From positions 3,568 through 55,094 of the forward strand of contig NZ_QWFA01000013.1 in NCBI RefSeq assembly GCF_003501885.1: a stretch of DNA of 51,527 bases, written 5' to 3'. The notes under the pieces were generated by a model. That model searched no databases. It had not been told where the DNA came from and saw only the letters and a program-made list of their open reading frames with translations. Positions 17,154 to 24,467 of the stretch are shown one piece after another (position 1 is the first letter of the stretch; every line of letters starts with the position of its first letter). The stretch is from Streptomyces globisporus (lineage in GTDB: Bacteria; Actinomycetota; Actinomycetes; Streptomycetales; Streptomycetaceae). The translations under genes were made by a program, and so were the position numbers.

Positions 17154-18233
17154 TCACTGACGGATACGGTCGCGGATCCAGACCCCGGCCTCCTTCAGGA
17201 CCCCGGTCCCCGTCCAGTTGCTGCCGCTGCAGGTGCCGGTCTTGAAGGCGGCGCCGGAGCGGTGGTCGTCGGAGTAGTTCCAGTTGGTCCAGGAGATCTT
17301 CTTGCGCTTCATCAGGTCGAGGTAGCGCTGCGACATGGCGAAGTCGTTCGCCCCCTCGCCCGCGTAGTTCTGCGTCCCGAACTCCGTGACGAACACGGGC
17401 AGTCGGTCGGAGGCCCGGTCGAGGGTGTTGAGGTACTCCTCGCGGTGCGAGGCCGCGTAGAAGTGGAAGGTGTACATGATGTTCGAGGCGTTGACGGGGT
17501 TGTTCACGACCTCCGACTCGTCGGAACCCTCGGACACCCCGAAGGACGACCAGGCGCGCGTGCCGACCAGGACGACCGCGTCGGGGTCCTCGGCCCGGAT
17601 CACCGGGATGATCTGCTCGGCGTACGACTTGATGGCCGACCAGCTCACCCCTGAGGGCTCGTTGGCGATCTCGTAGAGCACACCCGGGTGGTTCTTGTAC
17701 TTCTTCGCCATCGCCGTGAAGAAGGTCTTGGCCCGCGCCAGATTCGCGTTCGGATCGCCCGGGGTCAGCATGTGCCAGTCGATGACCGCGTACATGCCGC
17801 GCGCGTGCGCCGCGTCGACGAACTTCTGCGCACGGGCGGTGAATCCGGCCGGATCCGTCTCGTAACCGCCCTCCTGTACGTAGGTGGAGACGCGCAGCAC
17901 GTCGGAGCGCCAGTCCTGGGCGAGCGCGTCGAGCGAGCCGTCGGTGACGCACTGGGCGTACCACTGGGTGCCGTGCGTGCTCATGCCGTTCAGTGCGACC
18001 GCCTGGCCGGAGGCGTTGCAGAGCCGGCGGCCGCAGACCGAGAGCTGTCCGTTGGCGGCGAGCGGGGTGGCGGCGGTGGGAGCGGCGGGCGCCGGTGCGG
18101 CCCCGGCGCGGACGGGAGCCATCAGCGCGGTGACGACACCGAGCGCGGACGCGGCGAGCAGGGCCTTGCGGGCCATTCCGCGGCGGGCGGTCGTGACGGT
18201 GGGGCCGGTGGGGGGAGTGGGGCGCTGGTGCAT
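17154..18233 (-). CDS. Secreted GH5 family glycoside hydrolase (endoglucanase-like)
   Basis: 359 aa from the ATG at 18233 with AAGGGAG upstream. An Arg-containing signal peptide (TTARRGMARKALL, then a hydrophobic core) suggests export, possibly by Tat. The GH5 barrel runs from LSVCGRRLCNASGQ to the C-terminus: the conserved GMSTHGTQW and VIDWHML strands, the acid/base Glu in YEIANEPSG, and the nucleophile Glu in VFVTEFGTQ. No carbohydrate-binding module is attached. It most resembles beta-1,4-endoglucanases of the Streptomyces GH5 type, cutting cellulose or related beta-glucans outside the cell. Its promoter carries repeats suggesting substrate control. Confidence 0.88.
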   Translation of the reverse strand: MHQRPTPPTGPTVTTARRGMARKALLAASALGVVTALMAPVRAGAAPAPAAPTAATPLAANGQLSVCGRRLCNASGQAVALNGMSTHGTQWYAQCVTDGSLDALAQDWRSDVLRVSTYVQEGGYETDPAGFTARAQKFVDAAHARGMYAVIDWHMLTPGDPNANLARAKTFFTAMAKKYKNHPGVLYEIANEPSGVSWSAIKSYAEQIIPVIRAEDPDAVVLVGTRAWSSFGVSEGSDESEVVNNPVNASNIMYTFHFYAASHREEYLNTLDRASDRLPVFVTEFGTQNYAGEGANDFAMSQRYLDLMKRKKISWTNWNYSDDHRSGAAFKTGTCSGSNWTGTGVLKEAGVWIRDRIRQ

Positions 18234-18281
18234 GGTGGTGCTCCCTTCGGAGGGGGTGGGAGGCGCCATGTCGGCATAACT

Positions 18282-18335
18282 GAAAGTAAAGCTTCCTTCC
18301 AATTGGCGTCAACGGTGGTGGGAAACTTTCCTTCC
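18282..18335 (-). promoter_or_regulatory. Cellulase promoter with embedded operator-like repeats
   Basis: Minus-strand -35 TTGACG (18312-18307), an 18-base spacer and -10 TACTTT (18288-18283). A palindrome GGAAACTTTCC (18321-18331) lies just upstream of the -35, and a related GGAAGGAAGC (18300-18291) lies between -35 and -10. GAAA-N-TTTC palindromes recall those described in Streptomyces xylanase promoters; they differ from the TGGGAGCGCTCCCA CebR box. Confidence 0.6.
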
Positions 18336-18364
18336 TATGAGGAACGCATGCTGAGGACTGCGGT

Positions 18365-19378
18365 TCACCCGGCCCGGGGGAAGGTCGACGCGGTTCCGGC
18401 GACACCAGGGCCGTAGCGGGTCGCGGCCTTGTCGAGGGCCGTTTCGAGGCGGCGTAGTTTGTCGTCGCGTTGGTCGAGGGTGAGCTGGCGGATGGCGCCC
18501 TCGGCGGGCCGGAGGCGTTCGGCTCGTACGGCGAGGGTGCGGACGCGGGCGCGCTGGAGGCCGAGACCGGTGAGGAGGTCGTGGGCGCAGGCGGCCAACG
18601 CGGGGGTGTGGGCGGTGGGTTCGGCGAGGGTTCGGGTACGGGTGGTCTGGGTGCGGTCGGCGTAGGTGACGGTGAGCGTGAGCGCCGGGGCGATCTCGCC
18701 GCTCGTACGCAGCCGTCGGCCGAGGTCCTGGACCAGGCCGAGGACCGCCCGGTGGTGCCGTTCGGTATCCAGTTCGTCGCGGTCGAAGCGGTGGACGGCG
18801 CTCATGGTCCTGGGTGCGGCGCCGGGGACGACAGGGCGCTCATCGATGCCGAGGGCGCGATGGTGGGCCTGTCGGGCGGCTGTGGCGCCGAGGATGCGCT
18901 GAAGGGTGGGTAGTTGGGCGTCGGCGATGTCGCCGACCGAGGTGATGCCGTAGCGGGAGAGGGTGCGGGCTGTTCTGGGGCCGATGCCGGGCAGGGCGGA
19001 GGCCGGTCTGGTGCGGAGGAAGGCGGCGATCTCGTACGGGTCGTCGCGGACCACGGTGGCGGCGCCCGGCGGGGTGGCGTCGGCGGCCATCGCGGCGATC
19101 GAGCGGGTCGGGCCGGCGCCGGCCGAGCACTGGACGCCGTGGAGGGCGAGCAGGCGCAGTCGCACCACGGCGACCAGGCCTTCGGTGTCGCGGCCCCAGT
19201 AGGTCAGGGCGCCGGTGAGGTCGGCGTACGCGGACCAGTCGGCGGGCAGGGGCTCGACGCGGCAGCTGATCCCGTCGACGACCGTGAGCAGCTGCCCGTA
19301 GAGTTCGTCGGTCCGTTCGGCGGGGTGGAAGTGGATCCGCAGGATCGCCCGCGGTCGCGGGCGGCTGGTGCCGCTCAT
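18365..19378 (-). CDS. ImuB-like Y-family DNA polymerase homologue lacking catalytic acids
   Basis: 337 aa. The palm/helix-hairpin-helix region is Y-family: CSAGAGPTRSIAAMAAD (about residue 90) and the LPGIGPRTARTLSRYGI hairpin (about 140), then a little-finger-like domain. Two catalytic elements are missing. The N-terminal DMD motif is replaced by IHFHPAE, and the SIDE motif is replaced by DLTGALTYWG. The region between them is also shortened. A QLTLD segment near the C-terminus (about residue 302) resembles a beta-clamp binding motif. The start codon overlaps the dnaE2 stop (ATGA), so the two are co-translated. By analogy with mycobacterial ImuB it would recruit DnaE2 to the clamp rather than synthesise DNA. 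Confidence 0.85.
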   Translation of the reverse strand: MSGTSRPRPRAILRIHFHPAERTDELYGQLLTVVDGISCRVEPLPADWSAYADLTGALTYWGRDTEGLVAVVRLRLLALHGVQCSAGAGPTRSIAAMAADATPPGAATVVRDDPYEIAAFLRTRPASALPGIGPRTARTLSRYGITSVGDIADAQLPTLQRILGATAARQAHHRALGIDERPVVPGAAPRTMSAVHRFDRDELDTERHHRAVLGLVQDLGRRLRTSGEIAPALTLTVTYADRTQTTRTRTLAEPTAHTPALAACAHDLLTGLGLQRARVRTLAVRAERLRPAEGAIRQLTLDQRDDKLRRLETALDKAATRYGPGVAGTASTFPRAG

Positions 19379-22300
19379 CCCGGGCTCCCGGGGCTTCGGT
19401 GTCCGAAGCGGGTGAGGTCGGCCGAGCGGGTTCCGGCGGGCCGGAGGTCGCTCCAGGGGTGCAGGCGGGCTCCCGCGGTGCCGTCGGGGATGGTCCGCGC
19501 GGGCGCGGGCTGGGCCGGCGTGGGGGAGGGGTCTTGGCCGAGGAGGTCGAGGACGGCCTGTGGCCCGTGGGTGGCGCGGGCGGTCGCGAGTTCGTCGAGG
19601 TCCCAGGCCATTTCTCCGACGACGGTGCGCCGGGGGCCGCGGGCTTCGACGGTGCCGCGTACGAGGAGCAGGCCGTGGTGGAAGACGGTGTGGGCGCACC
19701 GTTCGTGGGAGTCCTCGAAGAAGGCGAGGTCGACGAGACCGGAGCCGTCTTCGAGGGTGACGAAGATGATGCGCTTGCCCGAGGCGATGGGCGGGGTCTG
19801 GGTGGACGCGCGGACGCCGGCGACCAGGACACGCTGCCCGGGGTGCATCGCCCGTAGGTGCTTCGCGTCGGTGGCGCCGATCTCGCGGAGCAGCCGGTGG
19901 TGGTCCTCCATGAGGTGCCGGGAGACGTCGATCTTGAGGACGCCGAGTTCGGCGTCGAGGCGTTCGCGGGCGGTCATCTCCCGCAGTCCGGACGCCCCGG
20001 CGGCGTGCGGGGTGGTGGCCAGAGGCAATTGCCCGGGTCCGGGGCGCGTGCGGGCCTGACGGTGGAGCTCGGTCACCTGGAGCAGCAGGTCCCGCCGGGA
20101 CGCCTCGCCCTTGACCTGGTCGAGGGCGCCGATGCTGATGAGGCGCTCGACGGTGGGCAGTTTGGGGTGGGCGCGGGCGTAGAAGTCCTGGAGGGAGGTG
20201 TAGGGCCGGCCTGCGGTGATCCGGGCGACCTCGTCGTCGGAGATGCCGTGCACCGTGGACAGGGAGATCCTTACACCCCACCCCGCTCCGGTCCGCTCCA
20301 CCGCGTACTGGGCCTGGGAGGTGTTGATGTCGACGGGCAGGACGGGAACGTCGTGGCGGCGGGCGTCGGCGACGATGACCCGGGCCGGCCACATCCCCGG
20401 GTCGTGCTCCAGCAGCCCGGCGTAGAGAGCGGCCGGGTGGTGGGCCTTGAGCCACGCGGACTGGAGCGCGGGCACGGCGAACGCGACGGCGTGGGCCCGG
20501 CAGAACCCGTACGCGCCGAACGAGGCGACGACGTCCCAGACCTCGTCGAGCACCGTCGGGCCGTACCCGCGGGCGCCCGCCTGCTGCCGGAACCAAGCCT
20601 CGACCTTCGGCAGCCGCTCCTTGTCGCTGAGGGCGCGGCGGGCCACCTCTCCGAGGGCGCGGTCGCAGCCGGTCATGACCGCGAGGATGTCGATGATCTG
20701 CTCGTGCCAGATCGTCACCCCGTAGGTGTCGCGCAGGACCGGTTCCAGGTCAGGATGCGGGTAGGCGGGGGCGGCGCCGTGACGGGCGGCGATGTAGAGG
20801 GCGGGCATCCCGCCCTGGACCGGTCCCGGGCGGAACAGGCTGATGTCGGCGATGACGTCCTGCGGGCCGCGGGGCTGGAGCCGGCCGACCAGGTCCTGCT
20901 GGCCGGGGGACTCCAGCTGGAACATCCCCACCGTGTCCGAGGCCTGGATGAGGGCGAACGCGAACCGGTCGTCCAGGGGCACGTGGTCGGGGTTGTCGAG
21001 GTCGATGGCCCGGCCGGTCGTCCGGCGGATCTCCGTGACGGCGTGCGCCATCGCCGACTGCATCCGCACCCCGAGGACGTCGAGCTTGAGCAGGCCCAGG
21101 TCTTCGACGTCCTCCTTGTCGGCCTGGAGCATCGGGTACTCGCCGCCGGGGGTGGGCTGGACCGGCAGCCGGTCCAGGAGGCTGGTGTCGGAGAGGATCA
21201 CGCCGCACGGGTGCATCGCGATCCCGCGCGGCAGCGCGTCCAGCCCTTCGGAGAGTTCCCACAGCGGCCCGTACCGCCCGGCCTGGGACGCCAGCTCCCG
21301 CAGCTCCGGCAGCTCGGAGAGAGCGGAGCGGATGTCGCACGCCCGGATGTGCGGGAACGACTTCGCGATCCGGTCCACGGTGGCCGGGGCGATCCCGAGT
21401 GCGAGGCCGGTGTCCCGCAGGGCGTGCCGGGCCCGGTAGGTCTCGGGCATCCCCGTGACCGCGACCCGATCCCGCCCGAAGCGGTCGATGATCCGGTCGT
21501 AGACCTCCAGCCGGCGCGCGGACTCCACGTCGATGTCGATGTCCGGCAGCGAGGCGCGGCGCTCGGACAGGAACCGCTCGAACAGCAGGTTGTGCTCCAG
21601 TGGGTTCGCGGTGGCCACGAAGAGGCTGTGGTTGACCATGGAGCCGGCGCCGGATCCGCGGGCGGCGACCCTGATGCCCATGTCCCGTACGTCGGCGACG
21701 ACCTGGGCGACGGCGAGGAAATACGCCTCGTAGTGCAGGCGGCCGATGACGCCGAGCTCGTAGTCGAGCTGGTCCATCGAACGGCGGTCCCGGTCGAGGC
21801 CGCGGGCTGCCATGCCGCTCTCGCACCGCTGCCGCAGCAGCCGCATCGCCCCGCCCGGGCCCGCCTCTGCGCCGACCACGGACGGCTCGGGGAAGTGCGG
21901 GACCCCGAGCCCCAGGTCCCTCACCGGGTCGACCTCGCACGCCTCCGCGACGGCCGCGGTGTCGGCGATCAGCCGCACGGCCCGCGCCCGGCCGCTCCCG
22001 GCGGCGGCCGCTACCCGTTCCGCGATCTCGGTCATCGCGGACCCGTCCTTCAGCCAGCGTTCCCCGCAGTCCAGCCGCCGCCGGTCGACGGGCCGCAGGA
22101 GCCGGGCCGCGTCCAGCACGTCCGCGACCCGGTGCTGGACCGCGTCGGCGTACCGTACGGCGTTGGTCAGCACGGCCGGGATGCCGAGGCGATCGGCGAG
22201 CGCCAGGGTGTGCGCGGCCAGACGGACCGATCCGGCGCCGGTGCCGGACAGCCCCCAGCACACGATCTCCAGCCGCAGCCCGCCACCGACGGCCTCCCGC

Positions 22301-22821
22301 CACGGTGCGAGGAGCCGCTCGGCGATGTCCGGGCGGCCACCGGCGAGCGCCCGCAGCGGCTCCGACGCCGGGCCGAGCAGCACCATGAGCCCCTCACCCG
22401 CGTACCGGCCGAGCATCTCCCACGAAGCTGCCGGCGGCGTACCCCCGGCGAAGGCCTCGGCGTGCGCGGCGGACACCATCCGGCACAGCCGCGCCCACCC
22501 GGACGCGTTCCGGGCCAGGAACGTCGCCCGGAACGGCGCCTCGGCTACGTGCGCACCGCCGCGCACCGGGGTGCGGCGGCGGGCCTCGGCCGACGGCATG
22601 TGGGGGGCTATGCCGAGGTCGACGCCGAACACCGGCTTCACGCCCGCGGCCGCGGCGGCCTTCGCGAAGCGCACCGTGCCGGTGACCATGTCGCGGTCGG
22701 TCAGCGCCAGCACCCCGATCCCGCGCTCGGACGCCCGTGCGACGAGGTCATGGGGGTGCGAGGCACCGTAGCGGGCCGAAAACCCACTACTGACATGCAA
22801 GTGAGGAACGCTTCCCTGCAT
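19375..22821 (-). CDS. dnaE2: Error-prone DNA polymerase III alpha subunit
   Basis: 1148 aa, the DnaE2 size class. The N-terminal PHP domain begins HLHVSSGFSARYGASHP and continues to about residue 290. The polymerase palm shows the catalytic acids in SLPDIDIDVES. A helix-hairpin-helix and OB domain follow (VERLISIGALDQVKGE; VLVAGVRASTQTPP). It performs translesion and mutagenic synthesis with an ImuB-type partner, encoded immediately downstream. The ATG at 22821 has GGAGG 5 bases upstream. LexA-type boxes lie about 60-90 bases upstream, so induction by DNA damage is expected. I see no imuA' gene nearby. Confidence 0.93.
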   Translation of the reverse strand: MQGSVPHLHVSSGFSARYGASHPHDLVARASERGIGVLALTDRDMVTGTVRFAKAAAAAGVKPVFGVDLGIAPHMPSAEARRRTPVRGGAHVAEAPFRATFLARNASGWARLCRMVSAAHAEAFAGGTPPAASWEMLGRYAGEGLMVLLGPASEPLRALAGGRPDIAERLLAPWREAVGGGLRLEIVCWGLSGTGAGSVRLAAHTLALADRLGIPAVLTNAVRYADAVQHRVADVLDAARLLRPVDRRRLDCGERWLKDGSAMTEIAERVAAAAGSGRARAVRLIADTAAVAEACEVDPVRDLGLGVPHFPEPSVVGAEAGPGGAMRLLRQRCESGMAARGLDRDRRSMDQLDYELGVIGRLHYEAYFLAVAQVVADVRDMGIRVAARGSGAGSMVNHSLFVATANPLEHNLLFERFLSERRASLPDIDIDVESARRLEVYDRIIDRFGRDRVAVTGMPETYRARHALRDTGLALGIAPATVDRIAKSFPHIRACDIRSALSELPELRELASQAGRYGPLWELSEGLDALPRGIAMHPCGVILSDTSLLDRLPVQPTPGGEYPMLQADKEDVEDLGLLKLDVLGVRMQSAMAHAVTEIRRTTGRAIDLDNPDHVPLDDRFAFALIQASDTVGMFQLESPGQQDLVGRLQPRGPQDVIADISLFRPGPVQGGMPALYIAARHGAAPAYPHPDLEPVLRDTYGVTIWHEQIIDILAVMTGCDRALGEVARRALSDKERLPKVEAWFRQQAGARGYGPTVLDEVWDVVASFGAYGFCRAHAVAFAVPALQSAWLKAHHPAALYAGLLEHDPGMWPARVIVADARRHDVPVLPVDINTSQAQYAVERTGAGWGVRISLSTVHGISDDEVARITAGRPYTSLQDFYARAHPKLPTVERLISIGALDQVKGEASRRDLLLQVTELHRQARTRPGPGQLPLATTPHAAGASGLREMTARERLDAELGVLKIDVSRHLMEDHHRLLREIGATDAKHLRAMHPGQRVLVAGVRASTQTPPIASGKRIIFVTLEDGSGLVDLAFFEDSHERCAHTVFHHGLLLVRGTVEARGPRRTVVGEMAWDLDELATARATHGPQAVLDLLGQDPSPTPAQPAPARTIPDGTAGARLHPWSDLRPAGTRSADLTRFGHRSPGSPG

Positions 22822-22882
22822 GGCAACCTCCGCCTATAACCCCCTCAAACATGATGAAACGACCTCACTACACTCGACTGTA

Positions 22883-22898
22883 TCGAACATTAATTCGA
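22883..22898 (-). promoter_or_regulatory. LexA-type SOS box upstream of dnaE2
   Basis: TCGAACATTAATTCGA matches the actinobacterial consensus TCGAAC-N4-GTTCGA at 11 of 12 defined positions. It lies 62-77 bases upstream of the dnaE2 ATG, close to a possible -10 TACAGT (minus strand 22882-22877). Confidence 0.75.
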
Positions 22899-22912
22899 AC
22901 ATGCGAGTTCGA
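22895..22912 (-). promoter_or_regulatory. Second, wide-spaced SOS-like palindrome
   Basis: TCGAAC and GTTCGA are both perfect half-sites but are separated by 6 bases instead of 4. It shares its left half-site with the right arm of the first box. Whether LexA can bind it is unclear. Confidence 0.4.
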
Positions 22913-23114
22913 GTCGCACAAATTTCAGCCAGCAGGATGCTGTGGCTGAGCATCAGACCTGTCCGGTGAGCGCTGGACCTGTCGCGTGTGTGTGTTCCAT
23001 GTGGCGAGCAGGGGGTGTCCAGCCGGGGTGACCTGGGATGTTCTCCGAGAATCCTGACCGCAGACTCGGCAGCGGAACCTACGCTGGCCCCCCTTCAGGC
23101 CACCCAGGGAGCAG

Positions 23115-23310
23115 CGTGCTGCCGTTCGCCTACCGGACTGCCGTTCGTCTACCGGATCACCGAGGGCTACGGCCTGGTCGGCCTGCTCTGCCCGACGAAG
23201 GCCTCGTGGAGATCGTCCGGGAGGACGAGGGCGGGCAGGCCACGAGCACGGTCGTGGACGAGAAGCAGTTCGAGGCGGTGACCTCCCAGCTCGTCGGCGC
23301 GCGTGCTGGC
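23115..23310 (+). pseudogene. Internally deleted, frameshifted remnant of a hypothetical protein gene
   Basis: Two short coherent protein segments lie in different plus-strand frames: GLPFVYRITEGYGLVGLL (about 23132-23190), then LPDEGLVEIVREDEGGQ continuing to TSQLVGARAGG (about 23190-23310). From memory, both resemble the beginning and the end of one conserved Streptomyces protein of a few hundred residues (VYRITKYDPADRD... and ...EGLVEIVWEDE...). If so, the middle is deleted and the frame broken. No start codon or ribosome site remains. This is an inference from recall, not from alignment. Confidence 0.35.
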
Positions 23311-23429
23311 GGCAGCCTCGGGAGTACAGGGCCGTGTCGGCTGCTTCCCGGACTCCCGCCTCCAGGTTCGACATGGGCGGCCCTCGGGGTCCGCTCAGGG
23401 TTTCGGGAATCCTGAGGTGGGGGGAGGAC

Positions 23430-23458
23430 TTGCTTATTGGTAACCTGTGGGTTACCAA
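23430..23458 (+). promoter_or_regulatory. Leaderless promoter of arsR-SRPBCC operon
   Basis: -35 TTGCTT (23430-23435), a 17-base spacer, -10 TACCAA (23453-23458). The expected transcription start, 7 bases on, is the A of the ATG at 23465. There is no Shine-Dalgarno. Confidence 0.6.
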
Positions 23459-23460
23459 TA
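23435..23460. promoter_or_regulatory. Perfect palindromic ArsR operator
   Basis: Arms TATTGGTAACC and GGTTACCAATA (11 bp each, no mismatch) around the 4-base spacer TGTG. It covers the whole spacer and -10 of the arsR promoter, so binding would directly block RNA polymerase: autorepression. Confidence 0.8.
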
Positions 23461-23464
23461 TGAG

Positions 23465-23842
23465 ATGGACCCGTTCGTCGCGCTGGCCGATCCCGTACGT
23501 CGTGATCTGCTGCGCGCACTCGCCTCCGGCCCGGCCCGGGTTATCGACCTCGCGGCGCGGCATCCGATCAGCAGGCCCGCGGTGAGCAAGCATCTGCGCG
23601 TGCTCACCGAGGCGGGGCTGGTCACGGCCGAGGACCGCGGTCGCGAGCGTCACTACGCGCTCGCCCGCCCGGGCCTCGCCCCGGTCCGCGCCCTGCTCGA
23701 CGAGCTCGCCGGGCGGCGGCCCCCGATCCCCGAGAGCGCCTTCGACGCCCTCGACCTGGAGGTCCGCAGAACCGTCCACGACCGCCGGGCCGGCACCGAC
23801 GCCGTTCCCGGTACCGGAAGACCTCAGGAGGAATCCGCATGA
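23465..23842 (+). CDS. ArsR family winged-helix transcriptional regulator
   Basis: 125 aa. The family N-terminus FVALADPVRRDLLRAL is followed by the recognition helix ISRPAVSKHLRVLTEAGLV and the wing RGRERHYALA. There is no metal-binding Cys pair in the alpha-3 or alpha-5 positions, so it is probably not a metal sensor. The ATG at 23465 is preferred over the in-frame GTG at 23447, because the GTG lies inside the operator and the promoter places the transcript start at 23465. It is translationally coupled (ATGA) to the SRPBCC gene, a common pairing in which the ArsR protein represses its own operon. Confidence 0.88.
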   Translation: MDPFVALADPVRRDLLRALASGPARVIDLAARHPISRPAVSKHLRVLTEAGLVTAEDRGRERHYALARPGLAPVRALLDELAGRRPPIPESAFDALDLEVRRTVHDRRAGTDAVPGTGRPQEESA

Positions 23843-24348
23843 CCAGCACCCCCACCGGGCGTCGCGTGACCATCGACGGCCTGGACAGCATCGCCTTCGA
23901 CCGCATCTTCCGGGCCGGCATCGAGGACGTCTGGGCGGCGGTCACCGAGTCGGACCGTCTGGCCCGATGGATCGGCGAATGGACCGGAGACCCGTCGACC
24001 GGCTCGGTCGACTTCCGGATGCTCTACGAGGGCGACGAGCACCAGGCCGAGGTCTTCACCATCCAGGAGTGCCAGGCCCCCCGCCGTCTGGTACTCACGT
24101 CGCAAGTGCCCGGTGAGGAACTCGTCTGGCACATGACGCTCACGCTCGTCGAGCACGAGGGCGCCACGACCCTCACCTTCACCCAGTCCGTCGGGGACGA
24201 CCCGGCGATGGCGGGCGGAGTGGGCCCCGGCTGGGACTACTACCTCGACCGGCTCGTCGCCGCCGAGACCGGCGGCGACCCGGCATCCGTCGACTTTGGG
24301 GACTACCACCCGGTCCACACACAGCACTACCTCGACATGTTCAGCTGA
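23839..24348 (+). CDS. SRPBCC domain protein (AHSA1/START-like)
   Basis: 169 aa. The AHSA1-type SRPBCC fold is recognised by the N-terminal IAFDRIFRAGIEDVWAAVTESDRLARWIGEW, the central EVFTIQECQAPRRLVLT strand and the C-terminal GPGWDYYLDRLVA helix. Such proteins form a hydrophobic ligand cavity; ligand and reaction are unknown. It overlaps the ArsR gene by ATGA, suggesting that the ligand or its effect is what the regulator responds to. A duplicated C-terminal tail (YHPVHTQHYLDMF) is typical of this subgroup. Confidence 0.88.
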   Translation: MTSTPTGRRVTIDGLDSIAFDRIFRAGIEDVWAAVTESDRLARWIGEWTGDPSTGSVDFRMLYEGDEHQAEVFTIQECQAPRRLVLTSQVPGEELVWHMTLTLVEHEGATTLTFTQSVGDDPAMAGGVGPGWDYYLDRLVAAETGGDPASVDFGDYHPVHTQHYLDMFS

Positions 24349-24467
24349 GCCCGACGAGTCGCGCCGTACCAGCAGGGCGTCTGCCGGGTGGCCAGGCGGT
24401 CGTCCAGGAGCCGGCACGGAGCGTCCTGCTGCTTCCGCCCCGCCCGGAACGCCCGCCCGGCGCAATC

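Larger units (their letters stand above)
22822..23464. other. Gene-poor stretch between dnaE2 and arsR
   Basis: About 640 bases without an intact gene. It holds the dnaE2 promoter with LexA-type boxes (22883-22912), a decayed protein-coding remnant (about 23115-23310) and the arsR operator-promoter (23430-23460). The part from 22930 to 23110 has no feature I can identify. Confidence 0.6.

Noticed and set aside
19858..22839. 993-codon plus-strand frame opposite dnaE2
   Set aside because: Antisense shadow of the DnaE2 gene, no recognisable domain or ribosome site.
22925..23779. Minus-strand frame with a CRVCG segment, considered as an insertion-sequence transposase remnant
   Set aside because: It overlaps the arsR gene in antisense, no terminal inverted repeats or target duplication are visible, and no transposase motif is recognisable.
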